From NCBI RefSeq assembly GCF_002920535.1, contig NZ_PQSS01000070.1, positions 1 to 37,950 of the forward strand: a stretch of 37,950 bases of DNA, written 5' to 3'. Under the pieces are notes generated by a model. The model was given only the letters and a program-made list of their open reading frames with translations, ran no database searches and was not told where the DNA came from. A program made the translations under genes and the position numbers. Shown in pieces: positions 17,550-25,756 of this stretch (position 1 is its first letter; the number at the start of each line of letters is the position of its first letter). The DNA comes from Streptomyces sp. Ru71. GTDB taxonomy: Bacteria; Actinomycetota; Actinomycetes; Streptomycetales; Streptomycetaceae.

Positions 17550-20248
17550 GGGTCCGCCTCCGGTCCGCTGCGGGCGGCGAAGGCGTCGAGGACACGGGCG
17601 GGTGGCCCGGAGGCGACGATCCGGCCCGCCGTCATCACGTGCACCACGTCGGCGAGATCGGCGACCAGGTCGAGGTCGTGCTCGACGACGAGCAGGGCGG
17701 TGCCGTCCGCGGCGAGCGCGCGCAGCACCCGGGCCATGGCGGTCACCTCGGCGGTGTCCAGCCCGGCGGCCGGCTCGTCCAGCAGCAGTACGCGGGGGCT
17801 GCCCGCGAGCGCCCGGGCGAGCTCGACGCGGCGCAGCGTGCCGGTGGGCAGTCCGGCGGCGGGCGCCGCCCGCAGCGGGCCGTCCAGCCCGAACAGCCGC
17901 AGCGCCCGCTCCACCGCCGCCGGGTCGGCGAGACGGCCCTGCTCGGCGCCGACCCGGACGTTCTCCATGACGGTGAGCGACGGGAAGACGGCCAGTTGCT
18001 GGAACGTCCGGGCGATGCCCAGCCGGGTGCGGGCGTGCGCCGGCAGCCGGGTGACGTCCCGTCGCCCGAACAGCACCTGCCCGCGCACGGGCCGTACGGT
18101 GCCGGCCAGGCAGTGGAACAGCGTGCTCTTCCCGGCCCCGTTGGGCCCGACGACCGCGGTGACCTGCCCGTGGGGGACCTCCAGATCGACCTCGTCCAGC
18201 GCGGTGAAACCGCCGTAGCGGGCCCGCAGCCGACGGGCTGTGAGGACGGGTGCCGCGCCCGGACCAGCCGTGACGGGGCCGGGCCGGGCAGGGGCGGGTC
18301 GTGGTGCGGTGCGGTGGTCGTGCCGGCCGCCGCCCCGCGCCGACGCCGCCGTCAGCCCCGCCGGGCACGCCCGGCCCCGGGCCCGTTCCGGCGGTGGGCG
18401 CAGCCGGGCCCGTACCCGGGTGCCCAGGGCCGTCAGGCGGGCCCGGTGCGCGGGCCGCAGCCGCCACGCCGCCGCGCGCAGGGCGTCGTACGGGCCTGCC
18501 GGGAAGCGGCCGACGAAGGCGGCCAGGACGCCGACCAGTGCCGCCGCCACCCCGCCGCGCGCGCCCGCGTCCAGGCCGACGAGGAGGGCCGCCGCGGCGA
18601 GCGCGCCCAGCGTGCTGTCGGCGCCCAGCACGACCACCGCCGCGAACCACAGCAGGCCGCGCACCGGGTCGTAGGTGCCGGGGTCGAAGGCGCGCAGCCC
18701 CATGCCGAGCAGCCCGCCGCCGAGAGCGGCCAGGGCCGCGCCGCACACGAAGGCGCGCAGCTTCAGCGAGGGCACCCGCACGCCCGTGGCCGACGCCCCC
18801 GCCTCGTGGTCCCGCATGGCCGCCAGCGCGCGCCCGGTGCGGCCCCGGCGCAGCAGCCGCGTCGCCAGCAGCGCGAGGGCGAGCAGGGTCAGCTCCAGGA
18901 CGTAGTAGGCCCGGTCGCCGTCGAAGCCGGCGGGGCGGTCGAGGGACAGCCCGGCCGTGGCGTAGGGCTGGGCGAAGACGAAGCGGCTCACGCCGACGCC
19001 CACCGCGAAGGTCGCCAGGGCCAGCGCGAGCCCCTGGCGGCCGATCGCGGGCCAGCCGGTGAGCAGGCCGAGCGGTGCCACCAGCACGACCGCGACCGCG
19101 AGCGCCGTCAGCTCCGGCAGGCGCGGCAGCACCGGGAAGCGGCCCGCCGCCAGCAGCGCCGTGAACAGCGCGCCCAGGCCCGCGTACGCCGCCTGCCCGA
19201 GCGAGATCTGACCGCCCCGCCCGGTGACCACCACCAGGGACAGCAGCACGATGGCCAGCGCCGGCACCTGCACCGCCGTGCGCAGGTCCGAGCCGGCCAG
19301 CCCGAGCGGCAGCAGGAACAGCACGACGGCGACGATCCAGGCGCCGTGCGGTGCGGCCGGGGCGCGCGCGGTCACCGGGCGGGGCAGCGCGTCACGGCGG
19401 CCGATGCCCGGCAGGACCAGCGCGGCCACCAGCAGCGCCACCACGAACAGGTTGGCGCCGACCGCCTGGAGCAGCGGCTGCGCCCAGCCGGCCGGGTGCA
19501 GCCGGGTCAGCTGGCTCTGCGCCACGCCGATCCCGAGCGCCACCACCACCGCGACGGGCAGGCTGCGCATCCGCGCGGCCACCGCGACCGCGACCACCTC
19601 CATCACCAGCAGCGGCAGCCCGTACGGGTCCAGGCGCACGTACGGCGCCAGCAGCGCCCCCGTCAGACCCCCCGTGAACGCCCCGAACGCCCATCCCGCC
19701 GCGGCGACCCGGTCGGCGTCGATGCCGCCGAGCACGGCCAGCTGCCGGTCGTCCACCACGGCCCGCAGCTCCCGCCCGAACCGGGTCCAGCGGATGACGG
19801 CGGACACCCCGGCCGCCAGCAGCAGCGCCACCGCCAGCTGCCCCCAGGGGTCGGCCGACACCAGCCGTGGCGCGTCGTCCCGGGCGCCCTGCCCCCACAG
19901 CAGCACCGCCCCGCCGACCAGCAGCACGAACACCCCGAGCGAGGCCACCAGGGTCTGCGCCGGGTCGCCGCCCAGCACCGCCGTCGGCCGGAAGACGAAC
20001 CTCTCCAGCAGCACGCCGATCCCCGGCGCCAGCACGACCAGCGTCACCACCGCGCCCAGCCACAGCGGCCAGCCCCACACCACCACGCACTGCCGCAGCG
20101 CGTAGGCGCAGACCATCGCGATGGCGCCGTGCGCGAAGTTGAGCACACCGGTCGCCCGGTAGGTGACGATCAGACCGATCCCGGTGAGCGCGGCGGCGCT
20201 GCCGACGGACAGCCCGGCCAGTGTGAGGTCGTAGGTGAGGGAGGACAT
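17546..20248 (-). CDS. Fused LivH-LivM-LivG permease/ATPase
   Basis: One 900-residue polypeptide carries three parts of a branched-chain-amino-acid-type (HAAT) importer. Residues 1 to about 285 are LivH (GLIVTYRATGVLNFAHGAIAM and many hydrophobic helices). About 305-600 are LivM (GRGGQISLGQAAYAGLGALF, then LRAFVCGAALAALGGGLLG). A basic Pro/Arg linker follows, and about 670-900 are LivG with GPNGAGKST (Lys707), RTFQQLAVFPSLTVMENV and LLLDEPAAGLD. The ABC signature is degenerate: LPTGT at 800-804 instead of LSxGQ. No stop or shift separates the parts, so this is a real fusion. ATG 20248 shares one base with the upstream stop. The substrate is unknown; the family also takes up amides, urea and aromatic compounds. 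Confidence 0.93.
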   Translation of the reverse strand: MSSLTYDLTLAGLSVGSAAALTGIGLIVTYRATGVLNFAHGAIAMVCAYALRQCVVVWGWPLWLGAVVTLVVLAPGIGVLLERFVFRPTAVLGGDPAQTLVASLGVFVLLVGGAVLLWGQGARDDAPRLVSADPWGQLAVALLLAAGVSAVIRWTRFGRELRAVVDDRQLAVLGGIDADRVAAAGWAFGAFTGGLTGALLAPYVRLDPYGLPLLVMEVVAVAVAARMRSLPVAVVVALGIGVAQSQLTRLHPAGWAQPLLQAVGANLFVVALLVAALVLPGIGRRDALPRPVTARAPAAPHGAWIVAVVLFLLPLGLAGSDLRTAVQVPALAIVLLSLVVVTGRGGQISLGQAAYAGLGALFTALLAAGRFPVLPRLPELTALAVAVVLVAPLGLLTGWPAIGRQGLALALATFAVGVGVSRFVFAQPYATAGLSLDRPAGFDGDRAYYVLELTLLALALLATRLLRRGRTGRALAAMRDHEAGASATGVRVPSLKLRAFVCGAALAALGGGLLGMGLRAFDPGTYDPVRGLLWFAAVVVLGADSTLGALAAAALLVGLDAGARGGVAAALVGVLAAFVGRFPAGPYDALRAAAWRLRPAHRARLTALGTRVRARLRPPPERARGRACPAGLTAASARGGGRHDHRTAPRPAPARPGPVTAGPGAAPVLTARRLRARYGGFTALDEVDLEVPHGQVTAVVGPNGAGKSTLFHCLAGTVRPVRGQVLFGRRDVTRLPAHARTRLGIARTFQQLAVFPSLTVMENVRVGAEQGRLADPAAVERALRLFGLDGPLRAAPAAGLPTGTLRRVELARALAGSPRVLLLDEPAAGLDTAEVTAMARVLRALAADGTALLVVEHDLDLVADLADVVHVMTAGRIVASGPPARVLDAFAARSGPEADP

Positions 20249-20721
20249 CAGTCCTCCGCGCTGTCAGGCTCACACACCGGGCAGGGGTCCAGCGACCCTT
20301 CCGCGAGCAGCCGGCCGTCCACCGGCAGCGCCTGCGCCTTCCCGGCGACCAGCGGGCAGTCCGCGCGGTGCCACAGCGTGCCCCCCGGCACCATCAGCAT
20401 CCGCCCGCTGACCGCGACCGGCCCGGTGGCCGGCCCGCCGGTCTCGTCCTCGGCGGCCTCGGAGCTCACCAGCAGCCCGTACAGCTCCTCCATCCGCGCG
20501 GCGGCCCGGGCGCCCTGACCGTGACCGATCAGCATCGCACCGGCCACGATCAGCGCGGCGCCCGGCACCGTGCAGGAGGCGAGATAGGGCAGTTGCCGTG
20601 CGGCGAACCGCTCGCCGGAGACGCCGTACCAGCCGACGACGCACAGCACCGCGCCCGCCGCCAGCGCGGCCCAGCCGGCCCACAGGACGGGGTGCACGGT
20701 CCGCAGTCGCGCTGTCCGCAT
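20248..20721 (-). CDS. Two-helix membrane protein with Cys/His tail
   Basis: A 157-residue protein, first in the leftward transporter operon. Two membrane helices are clear: HPVLWAGWAALAAGAVLCVVGWY, about residues 11-33, and ASCTVPGAALIVAGAMLI, about 50-68. The C-terminal soluble part ends LWHRADCPLVAGKAQ...GSLDPCPVCEP: a His-x3-Cys followed by Cys-x2-Cys, with the look of a small zinc site. Start ATG 20721 has GGGAG 6 bases upstream. No named family is recognised. Its place in front of the LivHMG gene, with a one-base overlap, suggests an accessory or sensor subunit of that importer (inference). Confidence 0.8.
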   Translation of the reverse strand: MRTARLRTVHPVLWAGWAALAAGAVLCVVGWYGVSGERFAARQLPYLASCTVPGAALIVAGAMLIGHGQGARAAARMEELYGLLVSSEAAEDETGGPATGPVAVSGRMLMVPGGTLWHRADCPLVAGKAQALPVDGRLLAEGSLDPCPVCEPDSAED

Positions 20722-20862
20722 CGCTGGCTCCCACACGTCACTGTGCCGCCCGGTCCGTCCGGTTCGTCCCTGACGGCCGATGGCTTGCACTATGCCTGCT
20801 GTGCACCGACCCTGAAAGCACCGGGCGTCCATCGCCCGGTCCGACACCCGGTGGTGAGCCAG
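20722..20862. promoter_or_regulatory. Divergent promoter region of the Liv-type locus
   Basis: These 141 bases separate the leftward and rightward halves of the transporter locus. An inverted repeat TGCAC-N10-GTGCA (20786-20805) lies in the middle and could be a shared operator. On the minus strand, TTTCAG-N17-CATAGT overlaps it and is the best -35/-10 pair I can see. The evidence is compositional only. Confidence 0.35.
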
Positions 20863-21426
20863 ATGGTTGTGGGAAGCGACCTCAGGCGGGGGACGGCACT
20901 CAAGGGGCGCGGCCCGGGGGCGGCGGGACGGGGTACGGCCGTGGCGGCCGCCCTCGTTCTCATTCTCGCCCCGGCCCTCGCGGCGTGCAGCGACGACAAC
21001 GGCGGCGGCAAGGCCACGCCCTCCGCGACGCGGACGACCAGCGCCGCACCGGTGGCCCCCGCCGACCCGGCCGCGGCGCAGAAGGAGATCAAGGAGAACT
21101 GGCAGAAGTTCTTCGACCCGGCGACGCCGGTCCAGGCCAAGCTGGCCGTCCTGCAGAACGGCGACCGCATGGCCCCGGTGCTCCAGGCGTTCAGCGGTGA
21201 CCAGCGCAGCCGCCAGGCGCAGGCCCAGGTCACGAAGGTGACGTTCACGTCGCCGACCCGGGCGACCGTGACATACGACCTCGTCGTCCGGGGCGCCACC
21301 GCCCTGCCGAACGCCTCGGGCACGGCCATCCAGGAAAGCGGCACGTGGAAGGTCTCCGACAGCACGCTGTGCGCGCTGATCGCGATGAGCGGCAATGCGT
21401 CCGCGTCGGCGATCCCGGGCTGCTAG
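20863..21426 (+). CDS. MTB12-like lipoprotein
   Basis: Exported lipoprotein of about 187 residues. A basic start and the hydrophobic stretch AVAAALVLILAPALAAC end in a lipobox with Cys42. After a Thr/Ser/Pro/Ala linker comes a compact domain with EIKENWQKFFDPATPVQAKLAVLQNG and VTFTSPTRATVTYDLVVRG, resembling the C-terminal domain of mycobacterial low-molecular-weight antigen MTB12. No enzymatic function is known. In-frame GTG codons at 20851 and 20854 are alternative starts; none has a strong Shine-Dalgarno. It overlaps the binding-protein gene by 32 bases, so it probably works at the membrane with the importer. Confidence 0.8.
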   Translation: MVVGSDLRRGTALKGRGPGAAGRGTAVAAALVLILAPALAACSDDNGGGKATPSATRTTSAAPVAPADPAAAQKEIKENWQKFFDPATPVQAKLAVLQNGDRMAPVLQAFSGDQRSRQAQAQVTKVTFTSPTRATVTYDLVVRGATALPNASGTAIQESGTWKVSDSTLCALIAMSGNASASAIPGC

Positions 21427-22708
21427 CCGCACCGCCGGGGCCGCCGCCGCGGTTCTGGTCCTGTTGCTGACCGCCGCCTGCGGCAGCCGGCTGCCGGAAC
21501 GCGACTTCGAGCCGGGCACACCCGCCTCCACGCCCGCGCCGAACGAGGGGGTGCCCATCCGGGTCGGCATCATCACCAGCGCCACCAGCCCGGTCGGCGG
21601 CTCCGCCTTCACCGGGCCGCGCGACGGCGCCAAGGCCTTCTTCGACCGGCTGGACGAGCGCGGCGGCATCGCCGGCCGCCGGGTCGAGGTGCGCCTGTGC
21701 GACGACGGCGGCAGCGGCATCGGCAACAACGCGTGCGTGCACCAGCTGGTCGACGAGGACAAGGTCGTCGCGCTGGTCGCCACCACCGCCCTGGACTACG
21801 CGGGCGCCCCGCGGGTGTCCCACGCGGGCGTGCCCGACATCGGCGGACAGCCCATCGGCGCCGCCTACGACACCTGGCCGCACCTGTACGGCATCTACGG
21901 CAGCCTCGCGCCGAGGAACGGCACACCGGGCTGGGGCGGGAAGCTGTACGGCGGCACCGAGGTCTACCGGTACTTCAGGCGCGAGCACGGCGCCCGCACG
22001 GCCGCGGTCGTGTCGTACAACCAGTCGGCGTCGGCCGCCTACGCGCGGCTGGTGGAGCGCGGACTGAAGGCCGAGGGGTACAAGGTGGTCACCGAGCAGG
22101 TCGACTTCGCGCTGCCCAACTTCCGCGCCGTCGCCGCCGACCTGAAGCAGCAGGGCGCCGACCTGGTCTTCGACGCCATCGACACGCACGGCAACGCGCA
22201 GCTGTGCCGGGCCATGGACGAGGTCGGGGCGCGGGTCACCGCCAAGGTGACCAATGTGCAGAACTGGACCTCCACCGTCCCGCAGGACTACAAGGACGCC
22301 CCGCACTGCCGCAACGCGCTGTGGGCGACCGGCGCGAGCCGCAACTACGAGGACACCGCCGCCGGCGCGGTACGGGAGTTCCGGGACGCCACCGCGTCGC
22401 TGCCGACGCACTCCCAGTGGCAGCTGGAGGGGTGGGCGGCGGCGATGTGGTTCACCGACGCGGCCGGCTCCTGCGCCCGGCAGGGCGTCACGCGCGCGTG
22501 CGTGGACGCCTACCTGAGCGCCCACGGCAACGGGTACACCGCCCACGGCCTGTTGCTCCCCGTCGAGTTCGCGCACCTGCGCGAGCCGCCGAAGGACCGC
22601 CGGACCTGCCTGTCGGTCGCCCGCTGGCAGGACGGCAGGGGCTGGGTGACGCAGGGCGACATGAACCGCACGTGCTTCGTCGTCCCGCAACTGCCCTACA
22701 CGCCCTGA
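21395..22708 (+). CDS. Liv-type substrate-binding lipoprotein
   Basis: Extracytoplasmic receptor of a HAAT-type ABC importer, anchored by a lipid on Cys29 (AAAAVLVLLLTAACGS). The type I periplasmic-binding fold is visible: IRVGIITSATSPVGG, then GAKAFFDRLDERGGIAGRRVEVRLCDDGG, a nucleoside-like second half (GARTAAVVSYNQSASAAYARLV), and QGADLVFDAIDTHGN. At 437 residues it is slightly long and has additional Cys residues that may form disulfides outside the cell. ATG 21395 lies within the end of the MTB12-like gene. The LivHMG fusion and LivF are encoded divergently next door and are its likely membrane partners. Confidence 0.88.
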   Translation: MRPRRRSRAASRTAGAAAAVLVLLLTAACGSRLPERDFEPGTPASTPAPNEGVPIRVGIITSATSPVGGSAFTGPRDGAKAFFDRLDERGGIAGRRVEVRLCDDGGSGIGNNACVHQLVDEDKVVALVATTALDYAGAPRVSHAGVPDIGGQPIGAAYDTWPHLYGIYGSLAPRNGTPGWGGKLYGGTEVYRYFRREHGARTAAVVSYNQSASAAYARLVERGLKAEGYKVVTEQVDFALPNFRAVAADLKQQGADLVFDAIDTHGNAQLCRAMDEVGARVTAKVTNVQNWTSTVPQDYKDAPHCRNALWATGASRNYEDTAAGAVREFRDATASLPTHSQWQLEGWAAAMWFTDAAGSCARQGVTRACVDAYLSAHGNGYTAHGLLLPVEFAHLREPPKDRRTCLSVARWQDGRGWVTQGDMNRTCFVVPQLPYTP

Positions 22709-22718
22709 GAGGTCCGCA

Positions 22719-22741
22719 TCGCGGACACGGGCTGTCCGCGA
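22719..22741 (+). terminator. Short hairpin after the binding-protein gene
   Basis: TCGCGGAC (22719-22726) pairs perfectly with GTCCGCGA (22734-22741) around a 7-base loop, 11 bases after the stop. It probably ends the rightward transporter transcript. Confidence 0.55.
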
Positions 22742-22760
22742 GCCCTGGCAGACTCGCCCC

Positions 22761-23801
22761 ATGCTGGAGACCTCCGCACGACTGCTGCGTCTGCTGTCCC
22801 TGCTCCAGGCCCACCGCGAGTGGTCGGGCCCGGACCTCGCCGAACGGCTGGGCGTCAGCCCCCGCACCGTGCGCCGGGACGTGGACCGGCTGCGCGAGCT
22901 GGGCTACCCCGTCAACGCCACCCCCGGCACCGGGGGCGGCTACCAGCTGGGCGCCGGCGCCGAGTTGCCGCCGCTGCTGCTGGACGACGACGAGGCCGTC
23001 GCCGTCGCCGTGGGCCTGCGCACCGCCGCCGGACAGGGCGTCGAGGGCATCGGCGAGACCTCGGTGCGGGCCCTGGCCAAGCTGGAGCAGGTGCTGCCGG
23101 CCCGGCTGCGCCGCCGGGTGAGCGCGCTGAACGCCTTCACCGTGCCGGTGCTGCGCGGGCCCGGGCACGCCGCCGTCGACCCGGCCCTGCTCACCGAGCT
23201 GGCGCACCTGTGCCGGGACGCCGAGCAGCTGCGCTTCGAGTACCGCGCGCACGACGGCGCGACCAGCCGCCGTACCGTCGAACCGCACCGCCTGGTGTGC
23301 GCCGAGCGGCGCTGGTACCTGGTCGCCTGGGACGTGGAGCGGGCCGACTGGCGTACCTTCCGCGTCGACCGGATCACGCCGAAGCCGCCGCACGGTCCCC
23401 GTTTCACCCCGCGCACCCCGCCCGCCGAGGACCTCGCCGCGTACGTCTCGCAGGGCGTCTCCACGCGCGTGTACGCCGCCCATGCCACCGTCCGGCTGCT
23501 CGTGCCGCTCGCCGAGGCCGCCGACCGGCTGTCACCGTTCGCCGGGACCCTGGAGCCCGACGGCCCCGGCGCCTGCCTGCTGCGCACCGGGGCCGGGAGC
23601 CTGGACGTGATGGTGATCCACGTGATGATGCTCGGCGTGCCCTTCGAGGTGGTCGAGCCGGCCGAGCTGGTCGATGTGATCAGGACGGCTCGGGACCGGC
23701 TTGATGCGGCGCTGGCTCGGGCTGCGGGGTCAGCGCCGCGAACTCCGGATGGTGCAGGTCGAACGCCGGGGACTCGGAGCGGATCCGCGGCAGCGTGGTG
23801 A
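22761..23801 (+). CDS. WYL-domain transcriptional regulator
   Basis: DNA-binding regulator of the YafY/WYL type. Residues 1-60 are a winged helix-turn-helix (RLLRLLSLLQAHREWSGPDLAERLGVSPRTVRRDVDRL, quoted here only to mark the region start and end: RLLRLLSLL to RRDVDRL). The WYL domain lies about 140-220, with LRFEYRAHDGATSRRTVEPH and RRWYLVAWDVERADWRTFRVDRI. A WCX-like end closes it. Length is 346 residues; the last ~25 look like read-through past the usual family end. No Shine-Dalgarno precedes ATG 22761, but CAGACT ends 6 bases upstream, so the message may be leaderless. The 3' end overlaps ctaD on the other strand by 122 bases. Targets and ligand are unknown. Confidence 0.9.
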   Translation: MLETSARLLRLLSLLQAHREWSGPDLAERLGVSPRTVRRDVDRLRELGYPVNATPGTGGGYQLGAGAELPPLLLDDDEAVAVAVGLRTAAGQGVEGIGETSVRALAKLEQVLPARLRRRVSALNAFTVPVLRGPGHAAVDPALLTELAHLCRDAEQLRFEYRAHDGATSRRTVEPHRLVCAERRWYLVAWDVERADWRTFRVDRITPKPPHGPRFTPRTPPAEDLAAYVSQGVSTRVYAAHATVRLLVPLAEAADRLSPFAGTLEPDGPGACLLRTGAGSLDVMVIHVMMLGVPFEVVEPAELVDVIRTARDRLDAALARAAGSAPRTPDGAGRTPGTRSGSAAAW

Positions 23802-25368
23802 AGTTGTGGCGCGGGGGCGGGCAGGAGGTGGCCCACTCCAGGGAGCGGCCGTAGCCCCAGGGGTCGTCGACGTCGACCCGCCGGCCGTACTTGGCGGTCT
23901 TCCACACGTTGTACAGGAACGGCAGCGTGGACAGGCCGAGCAGGAACGCGCCGATCGTGGACACCGTGTTCAGCGCGGTGAAGCCGTCGGCGGCCAGATA
24001 GTCCGGGTAGCGGCGCGGCATCCCCTCCGCGCCGAGCCAGTGCTGCACCAGGAACGTGGTGTGGAAGCCCACGAACAGCGTCCAGAACTGGATCTTGCCG
24101 AGCCGTTCGTCGAGCATCTTCCCGGTGAACTTGGGCCACCAGAAGTACAGCCCGCCGAAGATCGCGAAGACGACCGTGCCGAAGACGACGTAGTGGAAGT
24201 GCGCGACGACGAAGTAGGAGTCGGTGACGTGGAAGTCCATCGGCGGCGAGGCCAGGATCACCCCGGTCAGCCCGCCGAACAGGAACGTCACCAGGAAGCC
24301 GGTGGCCCACAGCATCGGCGTCTCGAAGGACAGCGAGCCCTTGAGCATGGTGCCGGTCCAGTTGAAGAACTTCACGCCCGTGGGCACCGCGATCAGGAAC
24401 GACATGAACGAGAAGAACGGCAGCAGCACCGCGCCCGTCGCGAACATGTGGTGCGCCCACACCACCACTGACAGACCGGTGATCGAGATCGTCGCGCCGA
24501 CGAGGGTGAGATAGCCGAAGATCGGTTTGCGGCTGAAGACCGGGATGATCTCGGTGATGATGCCGAAGAACGGCAGCGCGATGATGTACACCTCGGGATG
24601 GCCGAAGAACCAGAACAGGTGCTGCCACAGCAGTGACCCGCCGTTGGCCGCGTCGAAGACGTGCGAACCGAAGCGCCGGTCCGACTCCAGCACCAGCAGG
24701 GCCGCGGCCAGCACCGGGAACGCCATCAGGATCAGGATCGACGTCAGCAGCGTGTTCCAGGTGAAGATCGGCATCCGGAACATCGTCATGCCGGGAGCGC
24801 GCATCCCGACGATCGTGGTGATGAAGTTGACCGCGCCGAGGATGGTGCCGAAGCCGGACAGCGCCAGCCCCATGATCCACAGGTCGGGTCCGATGCCGGG
24901 GGAGTGCACGGAGCCGTTGAGCGGCGCGTAGGCGAACCAGCCGAAGGCGGCCGGCCCGTCCGGCACCAGCAGCGAGCTGAGCAGGATCAGCCCGCCGAAG
25001 AGGAACAGCCAGTACGACAGCATGTTCAGCCGGGGGAAGGCGACGTCGGGCGAGCCGATCTGCAGCGGCATCAGCTCGTTGGCGAACCCCGCGAAGCTCG
25101 GGGTGGCGAAGAGCAGCAGCATGATCGTGCCGTGCATGGTGAACAGCTGGTTGAACTCGTGGTTGTCGACGATCTGCAGGCCGGGCCGGGCCAGCTCCGC
25201 GCGCATCAGCAGCGCCATGACCCCGCCGATCAGGAAGAACGCGAACGCGGTGATCAGATAGAGGTGGCCGATCTTCTTGTGGTCGGTGGTGGTCAGCCAG
25301 TCGACGACCACCCGGCCGTGCTGCCCGCTCCGCGGGGGCCGTGCCGCCGCCACGGTCTCAGTGCCCAT
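23680..25368 (-). CDS. ctaD: Cytochrome c oxidase subunit I (aa3 type)
   Basis: Catalytic membrane subunit of the haem-copper oxidase, reducing oxygen to water and pumping protons. About twelve membrane helices are visible. Haem and copper ligands are intact: His79 in TMHGTIMLLLF (low-spin haem), GHPEVYI (CuB His and cross-linked Tyr), WAHHMFATG (CuB pair) and HFHYVVFG (haem a3 and a). Length is 562 residues from ATG 25368, with AAGGGG 10 bases upstream. No subunit II, III or IV gene lies nearby, so this is an isolated copy. Streptomyces normally carries ctaC-ctaD with the qcr genes elsewhere. Its last codons overlap the convergent WYL regulator gene. Confidence 0.95.
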   Translation of the reverse strand: MGTETVAAARPPRSGQHGRVVVDWLTTTDHKKIGHLYLITAFAFFLIGGVMALLMRAELARPGLQIVDNHEFNQLFTMHGTIMLLLFATPSFAGFANELMPLQIGSPDVAFPRLNMLSYWLFLFGGLILLSSLLVPDGPAAFGWFAYAPLNGSVHSPGIGPDLWIMGLALSGFGTILGAVNFITTIVGMRAPGMTMFRMPIFTWNTLLTSILILMAFPVLAAALLVLESDRRFGSHVFDAANGGSLLWQHLFWFFGHPEVYIIALPFFGIITEIIPVFSRKPIFGYLTLVGATISITGLSVVVWAHHMFATGAVLLPFFSFMSFLIAVPTGVKFFNWTGTMLKGSLSFETPMLWATGFLVTFLFGGLTGVILASPPMDFHVTDSYFVVAHFHYVVFGTVVFAIFGGLYFWWPKFTGKMLDERLGKIQFWTLFVGFHTTFLVQHWLGAEGMPRRYPDYLAADGFTALNTVSTIGAFLLGLSTLPFLYNVWKTAKYGRRVDVDDPWGYGRSLEWATSCPPPRHNFTTLPRIRSESPAFDLHHPEFAALTPQPEPAPHQAGPEPS

Positions 25369-25756
25369 CGTTCGCTCGCCCCTTCGCCTGTCGCGTCCCG
25401 GGTCCGCTCGGGGCCCGCGGCGCAAGCGGCGCGGGCCTGGCGCCATGATGCGCGCGGCGCCGCGCGCCGCGACAGGGGGCGTACGGAGGTTGTGTGGTGA
25501 AAGCGTGTATTTCGCTGGGACGCCGACGGGTGCGTCCCACCGGAAATCGGACCGGGAAAGGGGGTCGCCGGTGCTGTTCCGGGGCATTTTCCGGCGGGTT
25601 GCACGACGGGGCGATCCGGCGCGCGGGAATAGCCCGGAAATACACGCGGAAGGCGTAATGAAGACGCCCCCGGCCCACTCCTGCGCATGACGAGACGCGG
25701 TCAAAGCCGACGGTGTGATCTTGTGACAGAAGTGTGACACCGCCTAGCGTGGCGGT
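25369..25756. other. Intergenic region between ctaD and the I78 gene
   Basis: A 388-base non-coding gap, lower in GC than its flanks between about 25500 and 25740. It contains an 11-base inverted repeat, GCGTGTATTTC (25503-25513) and GAAATACACGC (25637-25647), and several CCGGAAA/TTTCCGG words. The right end holds the I78 promoter. No convincing ctaD promoter or gene was seen. Confidence 0.4.
25721..25750 (+). promoter_or_regulatory. Promoter of I78 gene, probably leaderless
   Basis: TTGTGA (25721-25726), an 18-base spacer and TAGCGT (25745-25750). The expected start falls on the A of ATG 25757. There is no Shine-Dalgarno, so the mRNA should be leaderless. Confidence 0.6.

Noticed and set aside
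15826..17595. 589-codon minus-strand frame over rpf and livF
   Set aside because: It crosses the rpf gene and the strong terminator at 16790-16837, shows no family motifs and conflicts with two clear genes.
17546..20248. Liv fusion as a sequencing artefact joining three genes
   Set aside because: Three independent boundaries would all need errors; codon use and frame are continuous and the upstream and downstream genes overlap it precisely.
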